From contig NZ_WEGL01000002.1 in assembly GCF_009604455.1 (NCBI RefSeq), positions 372,001-436,000 of the forward strand: DNA of 64,000 nucleotides. Direction: 5' to 3'. This document shows, one piece after another, positions 16,989 to 25,788 of the stretch. This DNA comes from Streptomyces sp. RB17 (GTDB taxonomy: Bacteria > Actinomycetota > Actinomycetes > Streptomycetales > Streptomycetaceae). Position 1 is the first letter of the stretch. Each line of letters opens with the position of its first letter. The translations under genes were made by a program, and so were the position numbers. The notes under the pieces are model-generated. The model was not told the DNA's origin, ran no database searches, and saw nothing but the letters and a program-made list of their open reading frames with translations.

Positions 16989-17638
16989 TGTGCCACCGCC
17001 CTCGCCGGAGCCGAAACGACCGGCAGGCCGCCCCGGTGACGGTGTTCCAGGATGGCCTTGAGGTTGCGCATCTCCAGGGTGTGCCCTGCGTAGAAGAGGT
17101 CCCAGTAGTCGCCCACCCACGGCCGGTCCGGGCGCGGAGCCAGATCGGGGTGCGGGTTGTCGTCGTAGTAGCGGTGCCTGCAGTTGGTCCAGGTGATCAC
17201 CGAACCGGGCTCGTCGAGTACGAGCCGGGCCGGGACGACCCGCATCAGGTAGATCATCCACAGCTTCTCGCCCTGGTCCCAGGAACAGTGGTAGTCCACG
17301 GTCATGGCCTCGGGGCTGGCGAGCACCTTGCAGTAGATCCTGGTGTCCTCCTCCAGCCGGTCGTGACCGACCCACAGTCCCGGTGTGCCGGTGGGCGCGA
17401 AGTCGCGCAGACTGCAGGTCCACTCCTCCAGATGGTGCCCCTGGCGCAGATAGTCGTAGGCCTGCTCCGGGGGGCAGTCGACGTACTCGTGGATGGTGCA
17501 GTACTGCCCGTAGACCTGATGGTGGGGGTAGACCGCGTGGGTGAGTTCCATGCAGTGGGCGGTCAGTTCCTCCTTGCCGGTGTTCTCGATCCGGACCAGA
17601 CCGGGGATGTCAGCCAACGTGGACGACTCCTCGCTCAT
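16985..17638 (-). CDS. SRPBCC (START/Bet v1-like) superfamily protein
   Basis: Product of 217 aa, strong ribosome site AAGGAGGG before ATG 17638. Signs of the fold are VDCPPEQAYDYLRQGHHLEEW near residue 55, alternating beta strands (RIYCKVLASPEAMTVDYHCS) and a long C-terminal helix (GHTLEMRNLKAILEH). This helix-grip fold binds hydrophobic ligands and includes polyketide cyclases and aromatases. It sits between the ThDP enzyme (29-bp overlap) and the KASIII-like enzyme (GTGA overlap), so it may bind or cyclise the operon's intermediate (inference). Confidence 0.7.
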   Translation of the reverse strand: MSEESSTLADIPGLVRIENTGKEELTAHCMELTHAVYPHHQVYGQYCTIHEYVDCPPEQAYDYLRQGHHLEEWTCSLRDFAPTGTPGLWVGHDRLEEDTRIYCKVLASPEAMTVDYHCSWDQGEKLWMIYLMRVVPARLVLDEPGSVITWTNCRHRYYDDNPHPDLAPRPDRPWVGDYWDLFYAGHTLEMRNLKAILEHRHRGGLPVVSAPARAVAQ

Positions 17639-19370
17639 CTGAACCCTCCTTGCTCTCGGTGTCGTTGGTGGCTTCGGTGAAGGACTGGAAGGGAAGGAAC
17701 GGGGGGATCTCCCGTGGGTCACAGGCCACGGCGACGAACGCCGGACCGCCGTGCGCGTTGCTGCGCAGCAGTGCCGTGCGCAGGTGCGCGGCGTCCGTGG
17801 CCCCCGTGGCGGGCAGGGACGGGAAGGCGGCGGCCACTCCGGCGGCGAGGTCGGTCCGGGCGAACAGGTCGTCGCTGCGGACGCCGCCCTGGAGGAACTC
17901 CTCCCGCAGCGCGCACATGGCGTGGGCGTTGTTGTTGAAGATCACGAACGTCACGGGTGCGTCGTACTCCACGGCGGTGTGCACTTCCATCCCGTGCATG
18001 AAGAAGGCCCCGTCGCCGGCGAGGACGTAGGTGCGTCGGCCGGTGGCGAGTGCGGCACCGATGCCGGCCCCGAAGGTGTAGCCCATGCCGCCCATGCCGA
18101 CCGCCACCACGAAGCGGCCGTGGCGCGGTGCCGGGAGGAGATGGACCGCGCTGGCCCCCGCGTTGCCGGCGTCCACGAAGACGTGAGCGTCCTGGGGGAG
18201 TGCCGCCTCCACCGCGGCGACCGCCTGGGCATGGGGGACGGTTCGCTCCCGGGCCGGAAAGCGCGGGCCCGGCACCGGGGCGGGAAGGGGGCCGGCGTGC
18301 GGCGGGCAGGGACGTGGGTGCGACGGCAGTCGGGCGGTCACCGCTCGCAGCGCGTCCCGCAGGCTCCCACCCAGTACGGTGCCTGCCACGAACGGCGGTT
18401 CGGGGCCGAGGGACACGACGTCGGTGCCGGCCAGGGCCCGGTCGAGGCCGCCGCGTGCCAGGACCGGCAGCCGGGTACCGACCAGCACGCACAGGTCGGC
18501 CCGGCGCAGACAGTCCTCGACGTTGGCGTGGCCCATCACCCCGGCCACACCCGCGAACCGTGGATCACGGTTGTCGAAGACGTCCTTGGCGTCCGGAGTG
18601 ACCGCCACCCACGCCCCGAGGCGCCGGGCCAGTTCGGCCAGATCCCCCCGCGCGTCTGCGGCGGCGACATCCTCACCGGCGACGACGAGGACGCGACGGG
18701 CCCCGCGAAGGGCGTCCGACACGGCGCTGACGGCGGCCGTGTCGGGCCGCTGCGCGGACGCCGGCGCGGGGCCGCCCGGTGCGGGAGCCGCGTCGCGGGC
18801 GGGCACCCGGATCCGCGCCTGCTGCACGTCCTTGGGGAGCAACAGCACGGCCGGACCGCGTGGATCGGCCTGCGCCGCCGCGACGGCCCGGGGCAGCAAC
18901 TCCGTGAGCGAGTCCGCGTCTTCGACCCGGGCGCAGAACCGGGAGACGGGTGCGAACACCTCCCGCGCGTCGAAGGAACCGGCCTTGCCGCTGGAGTCCT
19001 GGAACGCCCCGTGCCCCTCCTGACCGGTCGGTGGCTGGCCCACCAGGGCCAGCACGGGCACCCGGGAGGCGTACGCCTCCGCGAGGCCCGGTACGAGATT
19101 CATCGCCCCGCCGCCCGAGGTGGCCGCCACGACGCCGAGGCGCCTGGTGGTCCGTGCGTATCCGTCGGCCATGGTGACGGCGGAGAACTCGTGTTTGGCG
19201 ACGACGCCGCGGACGCCGCCACGGCGGTGCACCGCGTCATACAGGTCCTCGATGTTCGCGCCGCCGACACCGAACACGTGGGTGACGCCGGCCCTGGCGA
19301 GTTCCCCGGCCAGATGGTCGACCAGCCGTACCGTTTCCACCTCGCGCGATCCCGAGGTCTCGGTCGTCAT
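17610..19370 (-). CDS. Thiamine diphosphate-dependent enzyme, acetolactate synthase-like
   Basis: Product of 586 aa with the three-domain POX/acetolactate-synthase layout. The catalytic Glu is E61 in VAKHEFSAVTMADGYAR, a central domain includes PRGPAVLLLPKDVQQ, and the cofactor motif runs from GDG at about residue 452 to NNN at about 481. It probably decarboxylates a 2-oxo acid and adds the carbanion to an aldehyde, ketone or acyl acceptor. The start overlaps the GlxA regulator stop (ATGA), and its 3' end overlaps the SRPBCC gene. No ALS small subunit and no ilv genes are present, which argues against valine/isoleucine synthesis. Confidence 0.85.
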   Translation of the reverse strand: MTTETSGSREVETVRLVDHLAGELARAGVTHVFGVGGANIEDLYDAVHRRGGVRGVVAKHEFSAVTMADGYARTTRRLGVVAATSGGGAMNLVPGLAEAYASRVPVLALVGQPPTGQEGHGAFQDSSGKAGSFDAREVFAPVSRFCARVEDADSLTELLPRAVAAAQADPRGPAVLLLPKDVQQARIRVPARDAAPAPGGPAPASAQRPDTAAVSAVSDALRGARRVLVVAGEDVAAADARGDLAELARRLGAWVAVTPDAKDVFDNRDPRFAGVAGVMGHANVEDCLRRADLCVLVGTRLPVLARGGLDRALAGTDVVSLGPEPPFVAGTVLGGSLRDALRAVTARLPSHPRPCPPHAGPLPAPVPGPRFPARERTVPHAQAVAAVEAALPQDAHVFVDAGNAGASAVHLLPAPRHGRFVVAVGMGGMGYTFGAGIGAALATGRRTYVLAGDGAFFMHGMEVHTAVEYDAPVTFVIFNNNAHAMCALREEFLQGGVRSDDLFARTDLAAGVAAAFPSLPATGATDAAHLRTALLRSNAHGGPAFVAVACDPREIPPFLPFQSFTEATNDTESKEGSDERGVVHVG

Positions 19371-20389
19371 GCGGGGCTCCCTTCCCTCTCGTGGTGCCGG
19401 TCGATGAAGCCGCACGGCGAGATCACCTGGAAGCGAAGCCGGTACTCCCTGGGGGTGAGGCCCAGGGTTCGTCCGAAGGAGCGGAAGAACGTCTCGGTGG
19501 CGGCGAATCCGCAACGGCCGGCTATCTGGCTGATCGACAGGTCCGTGGTCTCCAGCAGTTCGCGTGCGCGGGCGATGCGCGTCCGCTCGACGTACTGGCC
19601 GGGCGTCGTGCCCAGCTCGCGCCGGAAGACCCGGGCGAAGTTGCGCTGACTCATGTTGGCCTGCCGCGCGATCTCGGCCACGGGTAACGGACCGTCCAGG
19701 TTGTCCAGGATCCACTCCTGCGCTGCCCTGATCGGCGGATGATCGGTCAACTGGGCGTCGAGGACGGCGCTGTACTGGGACTGTCCGCCGTGCCGCTTGA
19801 GGAACAGCACCAGAAACCGTGCCGTCTCCAGCGCGAGCGCCGACCCGTGATCGGCCTCCACCAGAGCCAGCGCCATGTCGATACCCGTCGACACGCCCGC
19901 GGAGGTCACAAAGGGGCCGTCCCAGACGAAGATCGGCTCGGCGTCCACCGTCACCTCCGGATAGCGGCACGCCATCGCCTCGCTGTACGCCCAGTGCGTG
20001 GTGGCGCGTCTGCCGTCGAGGAGCCCCGCCTCGGCCAGCAGAAAGGATCCGCCGCATACCGAGGCGACTCTGCGCGACCGGGCCGCCGCCCTGCCGATCC
20101 AGGACACGAGCGCCTGGTTCTCGAGCGCGTTGCCCAGACTCCATCCGCCCGGCACGAGGAGTGTGTCGATCGGGCCCTGCCCTGCTTCCAGGGGCGAGGC
20201 CTCCACCACCACCCCCGAACTCATGCGCACCAGTGGCGCGTCGACGGAGACGAAGTCGGTCCGGTAGGGGGTGCCCGAGGGACCCAGGAGCCGGTTCGCG
20301 GTATCGAACACTTCAATCGGTCCGGTGATGTCCAGGGCCATCGCGCCCGCGTACACCACCACAACAACACGTCGCTCCAACACGGTCAC
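19367..20389 (-). CDS. GlxA-family AraC regulator heading the ThDP/KASIII operon
   Basis: Product of about 340 aa if GTG 20389 is used; GTG 20449 is a longer alternative and no ribosome site is clear. The DJ-1/PfpI domain includes VVVVVYAGAMALDITGPIEV and SVCGGSFLLAEAGLLDGRR, and the AraC HTH pair lies near residues 235-325 (LPVAEIARQANMSQRNFARV; CGFAATETFFRSFGRTLGLT). Its stop overlaps the ThDP gene start (ATGA), so regulator and enzymes form one transcript, a usual sign of autoregulation. The divergent neighbour is the MBL-fold gene. Confidence 0.87.
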   Translation of the reverse strand: MTVLERRVVVVVYAGAMALDITGPIEVFDTANRLLGPSGTPYRTDFVSVDAPLVRMSSGVVVEASPLEAGQGPIDTLLVPGGWSLGNALENQALVSWIGRAAARSRRVASVCGGSFLLAEAGLLDGRRATTHWAYSEAMACRYPEVTVDAEPIFVWDGPFVTSAGVSTGIDMALALVEADHGSALALETARFLVLFLKRHGGQSQYSAVLDAQLTDHPPIRAAQEWILDNLDGPLPVAEIARQANMSQRNFARVFRRELGTTPGQYVERTRIARARELLETTDLSISQIAGRCGFAATETFFRSFGRTLGLTPREYRLRFQVISPCGFIDRHHEREGSPA

Positions 20390-20679
20390 AGCCTGTATCG
20401 GACGTCGCACTGGCTGCAATGACAGATTACTGACGTATCCGGCCACCACGCGGCACCGGACGGTCGGGAAGGGAGCTGGTCAGGCACTTCGCGCACGGGG
20501 CGGACAGCGATGGGTGAGGCAGCTCACAGGCCGTCGGTACGACCGCGCGCCGCACCGACGCCCTCACCTCCGGACCACCTCCGCTTCGGGCCTTCCGGTG
20601 CCGCCGGCGCTTCGAACCTCTCTCTCCGGGCGTGTCGCAAGTGACCGGCTGGAGCCGCTGAACAAGTGAGGATGCAGAC
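20390..20679. other. Divergent intergenic region
   Basis: About 290 bp between the GlxA regulator (minus) and the MBL-fold gene (plus). It must hold the promoter of the ThDP/KASIII operon. No clear palindrome or ORF stood out. Confidence 0.4.
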
Positions 20680-21600
20680 ATGAGAATGCCTCTCGGTCAT
20701 CCGAGCCTGCGCCCCTATCTGCCGTACCGACAGCGCCCGATGACGAACGACCATGGGGTGGTCGCCCATTTCCTCGGCACCAGTTCCGTTCTGCTGTCGG
20801 ACGGGGAGACCTCCGTGCTCAGCGACGGGTTCGTCACCCGGCCGGGGAAGTTTCGTGTCGCCCTGGGCAGGATCGCGCCCGACCGCTCTCTTGTGCGCGC
20901 CACGATCGAGCGACTGCGGGTGAGGAGTCTGGCCGCGGTGGTGTGCGCCCACTCCCATTACGATCACGCCCTCGACGCGCCGGTGTGGGCACTGGAGACC
21001 GGCGCGGAGCTGGTCGGATCACCCTCCACCGCAAACATCGGCCGTGGCCTGGGAGTGCCGGAGTCGTCCTTGCGCGTGGTCGCGGACGGGGAGACCGTGT
21101 CCTACGGCCGCTTCGACCTCACCTTCCTGGACTCCGTGCACAGCCCCGGTGACCACTTTCCCGGCACCGTGGACGAGCCTCTGGTGCCGCCCGCCCGGGT
21201 CGGCGAGTGGAAGACCGGCACCGCCTACAGCGTGCTCGTCACTCATCCGACGGGCCGCATCCTGCTGCACGCCAGCGCCAACTTCCGTCCCGGCGCCCTG
21301 CGCGGCCGGTCCGCCGACGTCGTCTATCTCGGCATCGGCAATCTGGGCAAGCAGCCGACCGAGTTCCTGCGCGCGTACTGGGACGAGGTCGTGGCCGCGA
21401 CCGGGGCCCGCCGGGTCGTCCTGGTGCACTGGGACGACTTCTTCGTCGGTCTGCACCGGCCCCTGAGGCCCATGCCCAACTTCCTGGACGACATCGACGT
21501 CACGATGAGCCGACTGCTGCCCCTGGCCCGCCGCGACGCTGTCGACGTCGTACTCCCCGTCGCGTGGCAACCGGGCGCCCCTCTCGCCGACCTGGCGTGA
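20680..21600 (+). CDS. Metallo-beta-lactamase-fold hydrolase
   Basis: Product of 306 aa with the MBL zinc motif CAHSHYDHALD (HxHxDH) near residue 92, a later His in LLHASANF and VHWDDFF near the C-terminus, all consistent with a two-metal hydrolase. ATG 20680 has GAGG about 9 nt upstream; ATG 20740 is a possible shorter start. No signal peptide. It is transcribed away from the ThDP/KASIII operon and may or may not belong to it. Substrate unknown (lactone, thioester or phosphoester are usual for the fold). Confidence 0.8.
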   Translation: MRMPLGHPSLRPYLPYRQRPMTNDHGVVAHFLGTSSVLLSDGETSVLSDGFVTRPGKFRVALGRIAPDRSLVRATIERLRVRSLAAVVCAHSHYDHALDAPVWALETGAELVGSPSTANIGRGLGVPESSLRVVADGETVSYGRFDLTFLDSVHSPGDHFPGTVDEPLVPPARVGEWKTGTAYSVLVTHPTGRILLHASANFRPGALRGRSADVVYLGIGNLGKQPTEFLRAYWDEVVAATGARRVVLVHWDDFFVGLHRPLRPMPNFLDDIDVTMSRLLPLARRDAVDVVLPVAWQPGAPLADLA

Positions 21601-21706
21601 CGGCGCGCGGGTGTGCTCGTCGAGGCGCCGGTGCGCGCCCGGAGCGGGGGCGGCACATCCGCGGAGTCGCCCGCAGGGCACACGTCCACGTCAACACCGG
21701 CCACCG

Positions 21707-22330
21707 TCATGGATGTTGAGGGGAGCCGATCTCGCGCAGGATTCCGAAGGCCCGCAGCAGGGGCGCCGGGCCCGTGTCCGTGATGCCGGACGCCCGGCGC
21801 GCCCGGCGCGTCCTCAGCACGGCACGCACGGCGGAGAGGGCCGCGCAGGCGATCACGGCCGCTTTGAGGTCCGCGTCGGGCGTGTCCGGGGGCAGCCTGT
21901 GGTGCACCAGCGCGGTCAGCCGCTCCTCGAAGTCGGAGAACGCCTGCACGAGGCGGGCCGTGACGACGTTCTCGATGTCCTCGAGCGGATGGCCGAGGGC
22001 GGTCAGGGTGGAGGCCGAGAACGGTTCGGCCGCGGCCAGCAGGGCGTTGCACACCGCGTCCAGGGGCTCCTCGTCGGCCGGACGCCGCGACAGGGCGTTC
22101 TCGACGTAGGCGAAGACCTCGACGCCGTCCGGCAGCAGCAGCGCTTCCTTGCCGTCGAAGTAGCGGAAGAAGGTGCGCACGGAGACGTTCGCGTATGCGG
22201 CGATGTCCGCGACGGTGGTGGCCTCGAAGCCGCGCTCCTTGAACAGGCGCGCGGCCCCTTCCAGCAGCAGGCGCCGCGTCTCCTCCTTCTTGCGTTCGCG
22301 CAGTCCGGCGGGGGCGATCTCACTCGGCAT
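21707..22330 (-). CDS. TetR-family regulator of the MMPL locus
   Basis: Product of 207 aa. The HTH near residues 15-60 reads LLLEGAARLFKERGFEATTV, then ADIAAYANVSVRTFFRYFDG, typical of TetR; the C-terminal ligand domain ends in LLRAFGILREIG. ATG 22330 has GGAGG 9 nt upstream. It is divergent from the MMPL gene across 156 bp that carry several TGNCA-N4-TGNCA palindromes, so it very probably represses both itself and the transporter until a ligand binds. Confidence 0.9.
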   Translation of the reverse strand: MPSEIAPAGLRERKKEETRRLLLEGAARLFKERGFEATTVADIAAYANVSVRTFFRYFDGKEALLLPDGVEVFAYVENALSRRPADEEPLDAVCNALLAAAEPFSASTLTALGHPLEDIENVVTARLVQAFSDFEERLTALVHHRLPPDTPDADLKAAVIACAALSAVRAVLRTRRARRASGITDTGPAPLLRAFGILREIGSPQHP

Positions 22331-22362
22331 GTGTCGAAGCCTCCGCCCTTGGTGTCGCGACT

Positions 22363-22470
22363 GTCAATTGGCACGCATGTCACGCGACGAGAGCGCCGCA
22401 TCTGCAAACTGGCATGAGTGCCAATTGTCATTCATGCCACTTCTCTCTAGAGTGCGTGTCACTCGTGACA
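22363..22470. promoter_or_regulatory. Operator cluster, TGNCA-N4-TGNCA palindromes
   Basis: Four 14-bp sites of the same form occur at 22369-22382, 22410-22423, 22426-22439 and 22457-22470; two are perfect palindromes. In addition, 22363-22375 and 22418-22430 are inverted copies of each other (12 of 13). They fill the gap between the divergent TetR and MMPL genes and overlap the predicted MMPL promoter. Confidence 0.75.
22425..22453 (+). promoter_or_regulatory. Predicted sigma-70-type promoter of the MMPL gene
   Basis: TTGTCA at 22425-22430 and TAGAGT at 22448-22453 are separated by exactly 17 bp. One operator overlaps the -35 element and another would sit at the transcription start, as expected for TetR repression. 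Confidence 0.6.
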
Positions 22471-22486
22471 CTTTTCTTGGGAGGCC

Positions 22487-24694
22487 ATGGTGCCCCGACC
22501 GTCGCAGCACCTCCTGGCGCAGGACGAAGCGCACGCCGACGCCCCACCTTCGGCGGACCCCGCCCCGACGCGCGGTGGACTCGGCCGCCTGGGCGGCTTC
22601 TGCGCCCGGCATCCGGCGGCGGTCATCGCCGCCTGGCTGCTCGTCCTCGTGGCGGCCCTGGCCGGGCGGCACATCGCCGCACCCACCTTCAGCGACGAGG
22701 TCAGCCTGCCCGGCACCGCCTCCCACACCGGCGCCGGCCTCCTTGCCACCTCCATGCCCCAAGCGGGCCGGCCCAGCGGCAAAGTGGTCTTCCACGTCGA
22801 CTCCGGCACCGTGGCCGAGCGGCGGTCCGCACTCGACCGAACGCTGGCCGACCTGCGCGACCTCCCGCACGTCACCGCCGCCTCCACGCTTGTGACCAGC
22901 GCCGACGGGCGTACCGCGTACACCACCGTCTCCTTCGACGAGCAGCTGAAGAATCTCGGCCACGACTACACCGCGCGTCTCGACACGGCGACGGAGCCCG
23001 CCAGGTCGGCCGGGCTCGGCGTGGCCTACGGCGGCGACCTCGAACAGGTCGTCAGGGAACCCGCCGACGACAAGCTGAGCGAAGGCGTGGGCGTCGCCAC
23101 CGCCCTCGTCATCCTGCTGCTGGCCTTCGGCAGCGTCCTCGCCGCGCTGCTGCCGCTGGTCACGGCGCTGATCAGCGTCGGAGTCGGCCTCGGCATCGTG
23201 GGCATCGTCGCCGCCACCGTGTCCTTCGCGACGTCCGCCACGACCCTCGCGGGCATGATCGGCCTGGGCGTGGGCATCGACTACGCCCTGTTCCTGACCA
23301 CGCGCTTCCGCCAGGACCTCATCGACGGTCGCGATCCGGTCGAGGCCGCGGCCCGCACGGCACGCACCAGCGGACGCGCCGTCCTCATCGCCGCCCTGAC
23401 GGTCGCCGTCGCCATGCTCAGCCTGTACGCGTGCGGGCTGAGCTTCATCGGCAAGATCGGCCTGGCGGCCACCCTGGCCGTCGTCGTCACCGCCGGTGCC
23501 GCCCTCACCCTGGTTCCGGCGGCCCTGGGCCTGGTCGGCAGGCGCATCGACCGGCTCCGGCTGCGCCGCCCCGTCGCCGAGAGCGCAGGGGCGCACGACG
23601 GCTGGCACCGCTACGCCGGGCTCGTCTCGCGACGCCCCTGGACGTTCCTGGCCGTCGGCCTCGCCGTCCTCGGCATGTGCTCCGTCCCGCTGCTGTCGAT
23701 GCGCCTGGGCCACGTCGACGCCGGCGCCGACCGGCCCGGCAGCAGTACCCGCACCGCCTACGACTGGATAGCGAACGCCGACGGGCAGGGCTTCGGAAAC
23801 GGGGCGAACGGCCCGATCCTCGTCGTCATCGACGTGCGCAGGGCGAAGACCCCGGTCACCCGGATCTCCGGCGACGTCACCGACGCTCTCCGGGACACCC
23901 ACGGCGTGGCTTCCTTCACCCCCGTCAAGGCGAGCGCCGACGGGAAGGTCCTCGTCACCACGGTCACCCCGACCACGGGCCCGCAGGACGCCGCGACCGA
24001 CGCCCTTCTCGACACCCTCTCCGGGCAGACGCTGTCGCAGGCCCTCGACGGCACCGGCGCCCGGGCCTGGCTCACCGGCAGCGTGGCCGGTCGGGCCGAC
24101 TTCCGCGACACGGTCGGCGAGCGGCTGCCGATCGTCATCGGCATCGTCCTGGTCCTCGCCTTCCTGCTGCTCATGACCGTCTTCCGCAGCGTGGTGATCC
24201 CCCTGAAGGCCGTCGTCCTCAATCTGTTCACCACAGCCGCGTCCTACGGCGTGCTCGTCGCGGTCTTCCAGTGGGGCTGGGGCGACTCGCTGCTGGGGGT
24301 GTCGGAGCCGGTGCCCATCGAGTCGTACGTCCCGATGATGATGTTCGCGATCGTCTTCGGGCTGTCCATGGACTACGAGATCTTCCTGCTGTCCCGGATC
24401 GCCGAAACCTGGCAGCGCACCGGTGACAACCGGCTTGCCGTGGGCGAGGGGCTGTCCGCGACGGCGCGGGTCATCTCCGCCGCGGCCTTCATCATGACCG
24501 CGGTGTTCCTCTCCTTCACCGCCTCGCCGACCGTGGTCGTGAAGATGCTCGCCCTGGGACTGGCGATCAGCGTGATCGTCGACGCCACCGTGGTCCGCCT
24601 CGTCCTGGTGCCGTCCGCCATGTTCCTCATGGGCAAGGCGAACTGGTGGATCCCCCGTCGACTCGACCGGATTCTCCCGAAGCTGTCCGCGTGA
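22487..24694 (+). CDS. MMPL/RND-family transporter
   Basis: Membrane protein of 735 aa with the RND pattern: one helix near residue 50 (AAVIAAWLLVLVAALAGRH), an extracytoplasmic loop, helices near 200-360 (MIGLGVGIDYALFLTTRFR), a second loop and a second helix bundle near 540-715 (FGLSMDYEIFLLSRIAE). GxxxDY/FGLSMDY are the proton-relay signatures. MMPL proteins export lipids, siderophores or drugs. ATG 22487 has GGGAGG only 2 nt before it; GTG 22490 would give better spacing. The stop overlaps the LmeA-like gene (GTGA). Confidence 0.9.
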   Translation: MVPRPSQHLLAQDEAHADAPPSADPAPTRGGLGRLGGFCARHPAAVIAAWLLVLVAALAGRHIAAPTFSDEVSLPGTASHTGAGLLATSMPQAGRPSGKVVFHVDSGTVAERRSALDRTLADLRDLPHVTAASTLVTSADGRTAYTTVSFDEQLKNLGHDYTARLDTATEPARSAGLGVAYGGDLEQVVREPADDKLSEGVGVATALVILLLAFGSVLAALLPLVTALISVGVGLGIVGIVAATVSFATSATTLAGMIGLGVGIDYALFLTTRFRQDLIDGRDPVEAAARTARTSGRAVLIAALTVAVAMLSLYACGLSFIGKIGLAATLAVVVTAGAALTLVPAALGLVGRRIDRLRLRRPVAESAGAHDGWHRYAGLVSRRPWTFLAVGLAVLGMCSVPLLSMRLGHVDAGADRPGSSTRTAYDWIANADGQGFGNGANGPILVVIDVRRAKTPVTRISGDVTDALRDTHGVASFTPVKASADGKVLVTTVTPTTGPQDAATDALLDTLSGQTLSQALDGTGARAWLTGSVAGRADFRDTVGERLPIVIGIVLVLAFLLLMTVFRSVVIPLKAVVLNLFTTAASYGVLVAVFQWGWGDSLLGVSEPVPIESYVPMMMFAIVFGLSMDYEIFLLSRIAETWQRTGDNRLAVGEGLSATARVISAAAFIMTAVFLSFTASPTVVVKMLALGLAISVIVDATVVRLVLVPSAMFLMGKANWWIPRRLDRILPKLSA

Positions 24695-25464
24695 CCGCCT
24701 CATCCGCCCGCCCAGCCGACCGTTTCGGAGTGAGTGACCACGTGACCGGCAACCGTCGGAGCAGGATCCGCATCCTTGTCGCGATCACCGCGATACCGGC
24801 CGCCCTCGTCTGTGCGGCCGATCTTCTCGTCGAGCACAGCACCGAGGGGCGCATCGCCGCCCGGGCAGCCGGCCGGCTGAAACCGGACGGGCCCGTGCAC
24901 GCCGATCTCACCACGCCGCTGGCGGGACTTCGGACCTTCGCCGGGGACATCGGCGACATCGCGGTCAGCGCCGAGGGCGTACGCCGTCAGCACACCGTCA
25001 TGGACGTGTCCGTCCGCCTGAGGGACGTCACCACGGGCGGCGACAGCGCCGGCGGCACCGGGACCGCCACCGTCGGATACGACCAGGTGACCCGGCGCCT
25101 GCGGGCACTGGGCGACGACGGCCTGACAGCCGGCGGTCAGGCCGGCGCCCTGCTCCTGAGCGGGAGCGCAGGCCGCCTCGGGCTGCCGGTCGTCGTGCGG
25201 GCCGAGGTGTCCACGACCGCGGACGCGCTCACCATCACGCCCACGACCGTCAGCGTTCTCGGCCGCAGGGTGGCGGTCCCCGACCTCGCGGCCCGTCCTG
25301 GGGCCTCCCGGCTGCGGGACGAACTCGCGCCCCGGACCCTGGCCGTCACCGGTCTGCCCCGCGGCGTCACGCTGACCTCGGCACACGCCACCGACCACGG
25401 CCTCGTCCTCGCCTTCTCGATCGCGGCCGGTCCGACGCCGACGGCGGCCGGGGGAGCCGTCTGA
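24691..25464 (+). CDS. LmeA-like (DUF2993) lipid-binding protein
   Basis: Product of about 257 aa from GTG 24691, overlapping the MMPL stop. An N-terminal hydrophobic helix (ILVAITAIPAALVCAADLLV, residues about 28-47) anchors or exports it. The body has the DUF2993 pattern of repeated beta strands (TTPLAGLRTFAGDIGDIAVS; GLPVVVRAEVSTTADALTIT). Mycobacterial LmeA binds phospholipids and helps envelope assembly. Coupling to an MMPL exporter suggests that this operon moves or modifies an envelope lipid (inference). Confidence 0.75.
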   Translation: MTASSARPADRFGVSDHVTGNRRSRIRILVAITAIPAALVCAADLLVEHSTEGRIAARAAGRLKPDGPVHADLTTPLAGLRTFAGDIGDIAVSAEGVRRQHTVMDVSVRLRDVTTGGDSAGGTGTATVGYDQVTRRLRALGDDGLTAGGQAGALLLSGSAGRLGLPVVVRAEVSTTADALTITPTTVSVLGRRVAVPDLAARPGASRLRDELAPRTLAVTGLPRGVTLTSAHATDHGLVLAFSIAAGPTPTAAGGAV

Positions 25465-25735
25465 CGGTCCGGGCCGCGCCCCCGGTGGCAGTGCCCGGGA
25501 GCCGGCGTCGGCACGTGCCGGGCAGGCGGCCGCGCGTACGGGGGTCACGGCGCGTTTCCCGGTTTCACCTGCACTGCGTTCCTCGGCGTCGCTGGTTGCT
25601 CGGGCGGCGACCAGCCGCAGGGGCGCGGACGCCTTCGTCATCGCCGAGCGAGCCGGCATTCGCCGGGACCTGGCACTCTCGTCGTGACGGCGGTGCACAG
25701 CCTCCTCGTGCCGACGGCCCTGCTGAGCCGTCCCC
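25465..25735. other. Intergenic region between convergent genes
   Basis: About 270 bp after the LmeA-like gene. No ORF with support and no repeat seen before the terminator that follows. Confidence 0.4.
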
Positions 25736-25770
25736 GGCTGCCTCGCGGGTGTACGGACCGCGAGGCAGCC
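25736..25770 (-). terminator. Hairpin terminator of the secreted protein gene
   Basis: A perfect 13-bp stem (25736-25748 with 25758-25770) around a 9-nt loop, 18 nt past the stop of the minus-strand gene at 25789. It can also end transcripts from the convergent MMPL operon. Confidence 0.75.
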
Positions 25771-25788
25771 AGGCGCGCGATCGGGGGA

